The notes under the pieces were generated by a model. That model ran no database searches. It had not been told where the DNA came from and was given only the letters and a program-made list of their open reading frames with translations. The position numbers were made by a program, and so were the translations under genes. Below are positions 38,118 through 46,090 of a stretch of 64,000 nt of DNA, piece by piece. Source of the stretch: Manganitrophus sp963718695 (lineage in GTDB: Bacteria; Nitrospirota; Nitrospiria; SBBL01; Manganitrophaceae). Each line of letters starts with the position of its first letter. Within the stretch, counting starts at the first letter, position 1. The stretch spans positions 4,216,001-4,280,000 of the forward strand of contig OY970371.1 of the NCBI GenBank assembly GCA_963718695.1, in the 5' to 3' direction.

Positions 38118-38213
38118 AACCGTGAGGTGTTAGGGCGTGAAGCGTAAGGGGTAAAGGCGGAGGAATAGAGAAGGTCGAAAGCCGCTACTCCTCACACCGA
38201 ACACCTCACGGTT
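38118..38213. repeat. 96-base element bounded by 14-bp inverted repeats
   Basis: AACCGTGAGGTGTT (38118-38131) and AACACCTCACGGTT (38200-38213) are perfect inverse copies. Between them are weaker matching pieces (AAGGGGTAAAGGCGG and CCGCTACTCCTCAC). The whole fills the gap between the DUF4912 gene and the GH57 gene and looks like a decayed palindromic repeat. Confidence 0.6.
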
Positions 38214-38230
38214 CCCGTGTTTATCTTCAT

Positions 38231-38980
38231 CTACTTTCTAAATAGGCCAAGGGAGGACAATGGGCTCGTTGCGGAGATCGCCTGCCTTTCCTGTTCGAAC
38301 GGCTCGAGCGGCAGCCTTCTCCCTTCATCCGAAGCGGACACCCCTTCCGGAGCCCACCACTCTTCATCAAACCGGTCGGAAGGGCCGGCCGGCGGCGTGT
38401 GGGCGCTGTTTGATCGCGCAAGGGCCGCAAAGGCCCCGGCACGCGACTTCATGCCGATATCGATTAAAAAGTCACGGTCGGGCCGACCGACGTTGACGTA
38501 CCAGTTTCCGATGCGATTGTGGATCTCGATATCCCAGAAGTGGGTCATGTCGATCCGCTCGGAGACGTCATAGACGCGAAGGGTGAGGCGGCTATCCGGA
38601 TCGTCCAACTTCCGGCGGATCTCTCCGATGCCTTCCTGCGGCACCTCCCAATAGCTGTAAACCCACCAGGGATCGCGGACCAGGGCGACGACCTGACTCA
38701 CGCCATATTCCATTGGAATTTCCGGATAGGCCGATGCGCCGACCTCGACTTTCTCTTCGGGTGTCTCTCCCTCTCCGGCGTGTTCGGTCATCCTGCTCGC
38801 CGTGATCGCTTCTTTCTCCGTCAACGGAGCAGGCTCTCTTTCCCCCTCCGGCGAAAGGGATTCCAGCAGAACAGAGATGATCTCACTCTTCCGCATGGAG
38901 GGGCGAAGGCGGATGGAGTGCGCCTTGGCGAGAGAGCGAAGTGCGGCGATATTCTTTTTTTCAAGCTCTTGTCGATTCAT
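38231..38980 (-). CDS. DUF4912 domain protein with Rho-N/SAP-like N-terminus
   Basis: The 249-aa product starts with a Rho N-terminal/SAP-like helical domain (IAALRSLAKAHSIRLRPSMRKSEIISVLLESL, about residues 11-43). DUF4912 follows: VVALVRDPWWVYSYWEVPQEGIGEIRRKL, LRVYDVS, and IEIHNRIGNWYVNVGRPDRDFLIDIG (about 95-185). The tail is disordered. DUF4912 is often coded next to GH57 glucan enzymes, as here, and may bind polysaccharide; that is inference. Confidence 0.85.
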   Translation of the reverse strand: MNRQELEKKNIAALRSLAKAHSIRLRPSMRKSEIISVLLESLSPEGEREPAPLTEKEAITASRMTEHAGEGETPEEKVEVGASAYPEIPMEYGVSQVVALVRDPWWVYSYWEVPQEGIGEIRRKLDDPDSRLTLRVYDVSERIDMTHFWDIEIHNRIGNWYVNVGRPDRDFLIDIGMKSRAGAFAALARSNSAHTPPAGPSDRFDEEWWAPEGVSASDEGRRLPLEPFEQERQAISATSPLSSLGLFRK

Positions 38981-39048
38981 CAGGATCCCTCACTTTCAGT
39001 CGTGCATCTTTCTGATTCGAATAAGCATCCCGACAAAAGGGCGACTCC

Positions 39049-41013
39049 TTATGTCGGGGGGCTCGATCGCTGGATGGCGTGCCGACAATAGGGGCAAGCG
39101 GTCCACTCCGGCTGAAGAAACTTTCCGCAAGCAGCACAGACATAGGGAGAAGCGCAGCCGCAGTGGGGACAAATCAGATAATCGAGGTGAAGCGATCGGC
39201 TGCATTGAGGACAGAAATTTTTGAAGGTCTCCTCCATTTCAACGACACGAATCACCTCCTCCGTCGTGGTGAGCCCTTGTTTGACCTTCTGCAAGCCGTC
39301 TTCCTCCAGGGTGCTCATCCCAAAGGCGCCGGCCATGGAGCGGATCTCTTGCTCGGTGGTGCCTCCCGCAATCAGCTCTCTTATTTTGGTAGAAAGGGTG
39401 AAAACCTCGAAAATGCCGCAGCGTCCCGAGAAACCGGTGTAGTGGCAGGACGCACACCCCTTTTCTTGGAAGAAGACGCCGTGGGAGGGGGGAAGAGAAG
39501 GGCGGGCCGTCTGCGTTGATCGGTCCGTGTTCGAAAAAGGTTCTTCAGCGTGTTTGTTTTGCGTAGGGGCTTCCACCCGGCATTTCAGACAGAGGTTCCG
39601 GACGAGGCGTTGTGCAACGATGCCGACCACCGCGGACGAGACGAGGTACCGTGGGATTCCGATATCGATCAGCCGGGTGATCGTTGAGACGGCGTCATTT
39701 GTGTGGAGCGTGGAGAGGACCAGATGCCCCGTCATTGCCGCACGAAAGGCGATCTCCGCGGTCTCCAGATCGCGTATCTCACCGATGAGGATAATATTCG
39801 GGTCCTGGCGCAGGATCGACCGGAGGGTTGCGGCGAAGGTCAGGCCGATCTCGGAATTGATCTGCACCTGATTGACCCCTTCGATCGTGTATTCGACCGG
39901 ATCTTCGACGGTGGTCAGATTTTTCGTTTCTGATTTTAATTCGTTGATGATTGCATAAAGGGTTGTGGTCTTTCCGCTTCCGGTCGGGCCGGTCACCAAG
40001 ATCATCCCTTTCTTTTTCTTCATCATCTGTCGGATCATCCGTAGCGATTTCTCGTCGAGGCCGATCTGATCGAGCTGAATCAAAATCCGCGCTTGGTCGA
40101 GGATACGTAAGACGACCTTTTCTCCATAGAGGGTGGGGAGGATCGAAACGCGGAGGTCGACTTCATGGCCTTCAACGACCACGCGGACCGCGCCGTCCTG
40201 GGGCAAGCGACGTTCGGCGATATCGAGCTTGGCCAAGATCTTGATCCGTGAGATCAACGGATTCTGAACCCATTTGGGAAGATGCATCTCATCTTTCAGG
40301 AGGCCGTCGATCCGATAACGCACCCCACAATCCTTCGGCCCCGGTTCAATATGAATGTCGCTGGCCTGTAGCTTGATCGCTTTGCTCAAGATGAGATTGG
40401 CGAGTTGAATCACCGGGGCAAGGCGGCTCCGCTCTTCGAGGGAGCGGGCCTCTGCATGGAGAAGGTTCCCTTCTTCCAACGGGGAAACGACCTGGATCGA
40501 GGCTTCTCCGAAATCTTTTGCAGAAGCCTCGACGATCTTCTCCACCGAGGTGGCCAGCCGATAGTTCTGTTCGATCGCTTCGAGGATCGATCTCCGAGTG
40601 GCGATGGCAGGATGGATCGCCATTCCGGCCTGGAATTGCAGATCGTTGATCGACTCGTAATCGAGCGGATCGACCATCGCTACGTTCAGCTTCTTGTTTT
40701 GAATTTCCAGCGGCACGGCAAGATGCCTTTTGGCGAGCGATTCAGGAATCAAAAGGAGAAGGGCCGGATCGATGGGGGCGGCGGCCGGCTCGATATAGCT
40801 GAGGCCGAGTTGGCCGGCGAGCGACTCGGCCATCTGTTTTTCGGAAATGATCTGTCGTTCAATGAGAATCTCTCCCAGGCGTTTTCCGATCTTTCGTTGT
40901 TCGTCCAAGGCCTGCCGGATGTGGTTTTGGGTGAGAAGTCCGTTTTCAACCAAAACATCTCCGAGTCTCCTTTTTTCGGTTTTTTTCCCTTCCCCCTTTA
41001 CTGCATTCTCCAT
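39049..41013 (-). CDS. GspE/PilB-type secretion ATPase with extra C-terminal zinc ribbons
   Basis: Assembly ATPase of a type IV pilus or type II secretion machine. The 654-aa protein has an MshEN N-terminal domain (RLGDVLVENGLLTQNHIRQALDEQRK, about 16-150, c-di-GMP binding in relatives), Walker A LVTGPTGSGKTTTLYA (about 332-347), Asp box TTVEDPVEY, Walker B DPNIILIGEIRD and the tetra-Cys zinc site (CLKCR and CASCH). Unusually, it ends in a double zinc ribbon with four CxxC pairs from about residue 598 (NFCPQCS, ICPHCG, VCAACG, ACPYCR). A 34-base linker of Ser/Pro type separates catalytic Cys pairs. No pilin genes are adjacent. Confidence 0.9.
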   Translation of the reverse strand: MENAVKGEGKKTEKRRLGDVLVENGLLTQNHIRQALDEQRKIGKRLGEILIERQIISEKQMAESLAGQLGLSYIEPAAAPIDPALLLLIPESLAKRHLAVPLEIQNKKLNVAMVDPLDYESINDLQFQAGMAIHPAIATRRSILEAIEQNYRLATSVEKIVEASAKDFGEASIQVVSPLEEGNLLHAEARSLEERSRLAPVIQLANLILSKAIKLQASDIHIEPGPKDCGVRYRIDGLLKDEMHLPKWVQNPLISRIKILAKLDIAERRLPQDGAVRVVVEGHEVDLRVSILPTLYGEKVVLRILDQARILIQLDQIGLDEKSLRMIRQMMKKKKGMILVTGPTGSGKTTTLYAIINELKSETKNLTTVEDPVEYTIEGVNQVQINSEIGLTFAATLRSILRQDPNIILIGEIRDLETAEIAFRAAMTGHLVLSTLHTNDAVSTITRLIDIGIPRYLVSSAVVGIVAQRLVRNLCLKCRVEAPTQNKHAEEPFSNTDRSTQTARPSLPPSHGVFFQEKGCASCHYTGFSGRCGIFEVFTLSTKIRELIAGGTTEQEIRSMAGAFGMSTLEEDGLQKVKQGLTTTEEVIRVVEMEETFKNFCPQCSRSLHLDYLICPHCGCASPYVCAACGKFLQPEWTACPYCRHAIQRSSPPT

Positions 41014-41373
41014 CGCCCATCCTTTTCATGAATAAATGAGACGCGCCAAGAACGAATAAAAGTTCCCTCTGTCGAATGCGGAAATGGAAATGTTGCTGCC
41101 GACCTCGCCGGAAATGGGGAGACCCTCTTCGCCTGTTCAGTGAAGGGGGAGTGCTCTTCCTCTCAGTCGATTGGCCGAGCGGTGATGAAGAGCGAAGTAA
41201 AAAGTTCAGGGAAAGCGTCGATCGGGTTGTTACGCTCCACCCGATCGGTCGGATGCGCCGTCGTTGAGGATGGAGGGGCGGTGTTTCCAAAGGCTTGGAA
41301 GGTGAATCGGTTCTTATTTTATCCGTTTGAAAATTCAAAAGTCAATCAATCGTGATTTTCCTCACTTCAGGCA
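41014..41373. other. Divergent intergenic region, no gene seen
   Basis: 360 bases between the secretion ATPase (minus) and the PilZ gene (plus). Several short frames are open but have no ribosome sites or recognisable composition. No RNA or repeat was recognised. Promoters for both genes are expected here. Confidence 0.4.
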
Positions 41374-41769
41374 ATGCGCAGGGATCGGATTTCCTTGACA
41401 TCAAAGGGAGGTTCCAGTAGTCTCTCGGCCATGCAAGAGAGAAGAAAGTCCCAACGAATCGGTTTTAATCTGAAGGTCGCTCTCATCCAAGAGGGAGGGG
41501 GTGTGATCGAGATGCTTCGTTCCAATATCGGTTGGGGCGGGATCGGCGGCTACACCCGAGACCCGGTTGAAGAGGGCAAGGGGGTCGCGATTGAGGTCTT
41601 CTTCGAACAACGTTCGGGTGGGATGACTTCGGAGAAGCTTTCAGGAAAAATCGTCTGGACGCGCCGCGATGGGAATTTCAATGCGTTCGGGATTTCTTTT
41701 TCGGAAGTGAATCGAACGGCCCACCCCCGGCTTCTTTCATATCTTCAATACATCGACCAGATTGATTAG
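41374..41769 (+). CDS. PilZ domain protein
   Basis: PilZ proteins bind c-di-GMP. The product (up to 131 aa) has the RxxxR motif in QERRKSQRIGF and a second motif SNIGWGGIGGYT in place of (D/N)xSxxG, where Ser is Gly, followed by the beta-barrel strands GVAIEVFFEQ, LSGKIVWTRRDG and NAFGISFSEV. The altered Ser could weaken c-di-GMP binding. ATG at 41431 starts exactly at the domain but lacks a ribosome site, and AAAGGGAGG at 41403-41411 lies between the two candidates, so the start is uncertain. It could read signals set by the HD-GYP regulator. Confidence 0.75.
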   Translation: MRRDRISLTSKGGSSSLSAMQERRKSQRIGFNLKVALIQEGGGVIEMLRSNIGWGGIGGYTRDPVEEGKGVAIEVFFEQRSGGMTSEKLSGKIVWTRRDGNFNAFGISFSEVNRTAHPRLLSYLQYIDQID

Positions 41770-41821
41770 CCGTAGCCGAGGAGAAAAGCGAGCGATTGGC
41801 TCTGCCAGCGCGAGCGCGGGG

Positions 41822-41873
41822 TGTGGGGGCATCGGAAGCGCGCAGCAACGCGAGCACTAGACGGGCCCCCACA
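41822..41873. repeat. Palindromic repeat between convergent genes
   Basis: TGTGGGGGC (41822-41830) and GCCCCCACA (41865-41873) are perfect inverse copies around a GC-rich core with CGCGCAGCAACGCGAGC. Flanked at the left by GCCAGCGCGAGCGCGGGG. It lies between the PilZ gene and the TPR gene, which converge, so it may act as a terminator for both. Confidence 0.5.
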
Positions 41874-41879
41874 TATAAA

Positions 41880-42548
41880 TTAAGTCCGGTCATTTGCCTG
41901 CTCAACCCAGATGTCCGTCTGGCGTTGGCCCGCGTGTTCGATATACTCCGAAAACTCCTCTTCGTCTTTATCCGCCGCGAGGAATTGCCTGTAATGAAGG
42001 CGCGCTTCCGCTTTTCTTCCGAGCTTATCAAAGGTCAATCCCAAGTAGTAGTGAACGATGAATAGCTCAGAATCGAGTTGAAGCGCCTTCTCCCAAGCTT
42101 GAATGGAGGCGAAGGCACGGCCGGCCATGTAGTAGGCCGATCCGAGATTGAGGTGGGTCTCACTCCAATCCGGAAAATGCTGAAGGACTTCTTCATATTC
42201 CCGGATCGAGTCTGACCAATGTCCTAAATGAAAATGGGCGGAGGCAAGATTGTTTCTCGCTTCGCCGAATTGAGGCCGGATCTGGAGGGCGGTTCGATAT
42301 TCCTCGATGGCCATTGGGTAGTTCTCTTCTTGGGCCCAGAACCACCCCTTTGAGAAATGACCGTAGGCGGAGTCGGGGGCCAAGTCGATGATCTTTTCAA
42401 GGTTCGTTTTGTTTCGTTCGTAATCGTCGCTCTGGAGTGCCTGTTTAAAGAGTGCTTCGACTTCCTGATTCTCGGTTCCGAAAGCCGGTGTGATGAAAAG
42501 GAAGAAAGCCCACGCCAGCAGAAAACCATCATGTAAAAACTGTTTCAT
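41880..42548 (-). CDS. Secreted TPR-repeat protein
   Basis: The 222-aa protein has a signal peptide (LLAWAFFLFITPAFG, residues 10-24) and about four or five TPR units between residues 35 and 200, for example YGHFSKGWFWAQEENYPMAIEEYRTALQIRP, EARNNLASAHFHLGHWSDSIREYEEVLQHFP and THLNLGSAYYMAGRAFASIQAWEKALQLD. A periplasmic scaffold role is inferred; no partner gene is obvious. Confidence 0.88.
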   Translation of the reverse strand: MKQFLHDGFLLAWAFFLFITPAFGTENQEVEALFKQALQSDDYERNKTNLEKIIDLAPDSAYGHFSKGWFWAQEENYPMAIEEYRTALQIRPQFGEARNNLASAHFHLGHWSDSIREYEEVLQHFPDWSETHLNLGSAYYMAGRAFASIQAWEKALQLDSELFIVHYYLGLTFDKLGRKAEARLHYRQFLAADKDEEEFSEYIEHAGQRQTDIWVEQANDRT

Positions 42549-42772
42549 CGCCGCTCCTTTTCTTGACCGGTTTCAGAACGGAGTCCAGTCCGTTTCCGAT
42601 CAATTCAAGCCCTCTAGATTTCTTATCAATAACCATAACAAAATTCAGTGGCCTGTCAAGTCAGGGGACGTTCATGCGCCTAAATATTAAATTGTATCAA
42701 TGTCTTATGATGTTTTAAGGAATGGTGAAAATGAGCGTAATCTAGGGGAGAAGTACCGAAAAGGGATTTTGA

Positions 42773-43573
42773 TCAGCGGTCGTGACAGACCAGGCAAAGC
42801 GAGGCGGAGGGAACGCGTAGAAAGGGTCGGATCTTTTCGCTGTGCGGATTGTGGCAGCTGTCGCACTCCACCCGGCCCGAGGTGGTGCGGACCAGATTCG
42901 ACAGGATCTCCGGCGAGGAGACTGTTTCCGTCGGAAGATCGAGGTAGGAAGAGGTTCCGGTCTCCGGCAGGACATACCCTTCCGGACGGAGATCGGGGAT
43001 CGTCCAGTAGCGGGCGTAGGTGACCGACGGATTTTCGGGAACGAACATCCCGCTCGGTTTTCTCGGATAAGGAATCGAAATCGGATGGTCAACGCGGCTC
43101 AACGGCGGCGCTTCCCGACGAGAGAAACCCCCTTGCCAGGAGGAGGTGGCTTCCGCGCCGATTCGGGCGGTATCGACATTGACGCCGTGCATGTCCTTGG
43201 CGAGCGCGCCGTCATGACAGGCCAAGCAGGTCAATGAGGAACCGGTCGGTTGATTGTACGGATGGCTCTTTGCCGAAAGGGTGGCGGTCAGGCGGTATTC
43301 GGCTCCTTCCCGGCTTCCCCAGAGAGGGGGGCTCGGCGCCTTTTGAGGAGCGGGGGGCGTCTCCGTCTCGGCAGGTGCCGCCGGGGGAGCCGCACCGCTT
43401 CCCGGGATCGGCTCGATGTGGCAGATGGTACAGGAGGTGGACGGAGGGAGCGAGGGAAGGGCCAGGTTGTGCCGTGAACGGACAACCTCATCGAGTGGAG
43501 AGGCATCCAAAGTCGCAAGCCCTGCAAAGAGGGCCAAGGAAAGAAGAGCGAGCATTGCTCCCGGTCGCTTCAT
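42773..43573 (-). CDS. Tetraheme c-type cytochrome, exported
   Basis: The 266-aa protein has a signal peptide (MLALLSLALFAGLATLDA) and four CxxCH heme-binding motifs: SCTICHIEP, LTCLACHDGAL, VECDSCHNPHS and LCLVCHDR. The last two form a doubled-CxxCH arrangement. A Pro/Ala-rich linker of about 30 residues separates the first heme from the rest. It may move electrons in the periplasm or across the outer membrane; partners are not in the window. The gap to glmM is only 12 bases, so it may be co-transcribed with it. Confidence 0.9.
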   Translation of the reverse strand: MKRPGAMLALLSLALFAGLATLDASPLDEVVRSRHNLALPSLPPSTSCTICHIEPIPGSGAAPPAAPAETETPPAPQKAPSPPLWGSREGAEYRLTATLSAKSHPYNQPTGSSLTCLACHDGALAKDMHGVNVDTARIGAEATSSWQGGFSRREAPPLSRVDHPISIPYPRKPSGMFVPENPSVTYARYWTIPDLRPEGYVLPETGTSSYLDLPTETVSSPEILSNLVRTTSGRVECDSCHNPHSEKIRPFLRVPSASLCLVCHDR

Positions 43574-43585
43574 CTCAAGCGTTCC

Positions 43586-44944
43586 TCATTTTGATAAGCC
43601 GATTTTTTTTTGAACGATCTCCGCCAATTGATCCGCCATTGCGACGATCGCGGTCTGTTCTTCTCCCTCGATCATGATCCGAAGAAGAGGTTCGGTTCCG
43701 GAATACCGGATGAGGATTCGGCCGTTGTTCCTCAGCTTCTCCTCGCAGTCGGCGATCGCTTTTTGAAGCTCCGGAATCTCCGAGATCTCCAGCTTTTTTT
43801 GAACCCGAACATTCTTGAGCACCTGGGGAAGCGCGGTCATGCAGGCGGCCAATTCGGAGACCTTCTTTCCTGTTCGCTTCATCAGGGAAAGGAGCTGCAG
43901 TGCGCTAATCAAGCCATCGCCGGTGGTGTTATAGTCGAGAAAAATGACATGGCCCGACTGCTCGCCGCCGAGGTTATATCCATCTTTCATCATCCGCTCG
44001 AGCACATACCGATCGCCGACCGGGGTTCGAACCACCTGAATTCCTTGGGGGCGGAGCGCCAGATCCATCCCCATATTGCTCATGAGGGTGGAGACCAACG
44101 TCTCCCCTTTTAATGCTTTTTCTTGGTGGAGGGCCAGGGCGAATGCAACCAGAAGCGCATCGCCGTCGACGACATTGCCCCTTTCGTCCACAAAGATGGC
44201 CCGATCGGCATCCCCATCATGGGCGATTCCGACGTCCGCCTGGGTCTCGATCACCTTCTTTTGAAGCTCTTCGGGGTAAAGCGCGCCGCAATTCAGGTTG
44301 ATATTGGTTCCGCTGGGACCGTCGCTGAGAACGATGACTTCGGCCCCCAGCTCGCGGAGGACCATCGGCGCCACTTTATAGGCCGCTCCGTTCGCGCAGT
44401 CGACGACAATCTTCATTCTCTGGAAATCGAGTCCCTTCGGGAGGGAGTTTTTGACGAACTCGATGTATCTCCCTTCGACATCGTCGATCCGGAAGACCTT
44501 TCCGATTTCCGCCGCCGTCGGCCGGATGTTATCGATCTCGCCCGAGAAGATCAACGATTCGATCTGATGTTCCATCTCGTCGGGGAGTTTTAACCCATCC
44601 CTTGAAAAGAACTTGATCCCATTGTCTTCGAAGGGATTGTGGGAGGCGGAAATCATGACGCCGGCATCGACCCGAAGGCTTCGTGCGAGGAAGGCGACGG
44701 CGGGGGTCGGAAGCGGACCGACCAAGAGGACATCGACCCCCATCGAACAGATGCCCGAGGTAAGGGCCGACTCCAACATGTAGCAGGAGAGGCGTGTGTC
44801 CTTGCCGATGACGATCCGGTGGCGTCCCGCCTTGTTTTTAAAGATATGAGCCGCGGCCCGGCCCAGCTTCATCGCCATCTCACTCGTCATCGGTTCCATG
44901 TTGGCGATGCCGCGGACGCCGTCCGTTCCGAATAGCTTGCGCAT
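43586..44944 (-). CDS. glmM: Phosphoglucosamine mutase
   Basis: Converts glucosamine 6-phosphate to glucosamine 1-phosphate for UDP-GlcNAc. The 452-aa product begins MRKLFGTDGVRG, has the phosphoserine loop VMISASHNPFEDNGIKFF (Ser near residue 101), the metal-binding DGDADR in GIAHDGDADRAIFVDERG, the sugar loop LGGEQSGHVI, and the phosphate loop RYSGTEPLLRIMIEG. A GTG four codons upstream is an alternative start. It sits 16 bases behind the parvulin gene. Its product feeds murein and, with lpxC, lipid A. Confidence 0.96.
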   Translation of the reverse strand: MRKLFGTDGVRGIANMEPMTSEMAMKLGRAAAHIFKNKAGRHRIVIGKDTRLSCYMLESALTSGICSMGVDVLLVGPLPTPAVAFLARSLRVDAGVMISASHNPFEDNGIKFFSRDGLKLPDEMEHQIESLIFSGEIDNIRPTAAEIGKVFRIDDVEGRYIEFVKNSLPKGLDFQRMKIVVDCANGAAYKVAPMVLRELGAEVIVLSDGPSGTNINLNCGALYPEELQKKVIETQADVGIAHDGDADRAIFVDERGNVVDGDALLVAFALALHQEKALKGETLVSTLMSNMGMDLALRPQGIQVVRTPVGDRYVLERMMKDGYNLGGEQSGHVIFLDYNTTGDGLISALQLLSLMKRTGKKVSELAACMTALPQVLKNVRVQKKLEISEIPELQKAIADCEEKLRNNGRILIRYSGTEPLLRIMIEGEEQTAIVAMADQLAEIVQKKIGLSK

Positions 44945-44960
44945 GGTCGAACCCACTCGG

Positions 44961-45854
44961 CTATTTCTGTGAAGGAGGAGCGCTCATCGAATGCTCGTCG
45001 GAGCCTCCCATGGAGTGATCCGGGGCCGGTGCCGAGATCTGCATGAGGCGATCTTTATTGACCTTGATTTTTGCTTTTTCTTTCAGCTGGTCGATTTCGT
45101 TGTTGATCATCGAGCCCCGGATGTTCTGGAGCTGGGCGGGAGCGAGTTCTTCAAAGTTTTTTGCATCTTTGGCTTCGACCACCTTAATGATATGAAACCC
45201 GAAAGGACTTTGGACCGGTTTGCTGACTTCGTTGACTTTTAAAGAGAAGGCGGCGTCGCTGAACGCTTTCACCATCCGGTCTCTGGTGAAGAAACCGAGG
45301 TCTCCGCCGCGCGGAGCGCTTCCGGGATCGGTCGATTTCTCTTTGGCAAGCGCGGCGAAATCTCCTCCTTGATCGAGCTTCTTCTTGATCTCTTTTGCTT
45401 CTTCTTCGGTCTTCACCAAGATATGGCTGGCGCGGACTTCCTTAAAATCGGCTTTGTTCTTGTTGTAAAACTTTTTCATCTCGGCATCGGTCAACTTTTC
45501 AGTTGCGATCTGGTTGACCACTTCACTGATCATGACCTCTTTGGTCAGCTCATCGATCCGCTCTTTCACCTCTCTTTTCTTGTCGAGTCCCAACCGCTTT
45601 CCTTCTTGGCTGAGGACCTCGCGTGAAATGAGGATATCGAGGAGTTCTTCCTTCCCCTCGGGAGAGTCGAAGTTCCCCTGCCCTTCCCGGGTCAGCCGCT
45701 CCATCCGCTTTTGAAATTCATCCGAGCTGATCGAGGACCCATTGATGTTGGCGACCTCGTCTCCCGCTGCGTGGACGGTTGAAAGGAGTGTCCCCTGTGC
45801 GATGATGCTCAATGTGAGAAAGGAGACAAGGGCAATCATTCGTTTTAAACTCAT
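44961..45854 (-). CDS. Exported parvulin-type peptidyl-prolyl isomerase
   Basis: The 297-aa protein has a signal peptide (MIALVSFLTLSIIAQGTLLSTVHA), a SurA-N-like chaperone region with VANINGSSISSDEFQKRMERL and EELLDILISREVLSQEGKRLG, and a rotamase domain (about residues 140-235) with RASHILVKTEEEAKEIKKKLDQGGDFAALAKEKSTDPGSAPRGGDLGFF and SPFGFHIIKV. It resembles PrsA/SurA-type folding factors of the periplasm. The tail is Ser/Met/His-rich (DHSMGGSDEHSM), which might bind metal. Confidence 0.9.
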   Translation of the reverse strand: MSLKRMIALVSFLTLSIIAQGTLLSTVHAAGDEVANINGSSISSDEFQKRMERLTREGQGNFDSPEGKEELLDILISREVLSQEGKRLGLDKKREVKERIDELTKEVMISEVVNQIATEKLTDAEMKKFYNKNKADFKEVRASHILVKTEEEAKEIKKKLDQGGDFAALAKEKSTDPGSAPRGGDLGFFTRDRMVKAFSDAAFSLKVNEVSKPVQSPFGFHIIKVVEAKDAKNFEELAPAQLQNIRGSMINNEIDQLKEKAKIKVNKDRLMQISAPAPDHSMGGSDEHSMSAPPSQK

Positions 45855-46090
45855 TGAAACCTCCGAGTAATAAATATGTGGCGATATTGTACTCGTTTAT
45901 CCAAAAAAGATCAACGACAATTCCTCTTCCTGTCCCGAAATGTCGTCTATTGGACCTCATTGTTCGGTCGGTTTATTCTTGTTTTGAAGAGGGGAGGTTG
46001 CTAAAATAACCGCTCCTTAAAACAAGGGTCCTCGGCAAGAAAATGAATTTGCCCGGATCGGTTTTACCCCATCCTCCTCAGGTTCAAGCG

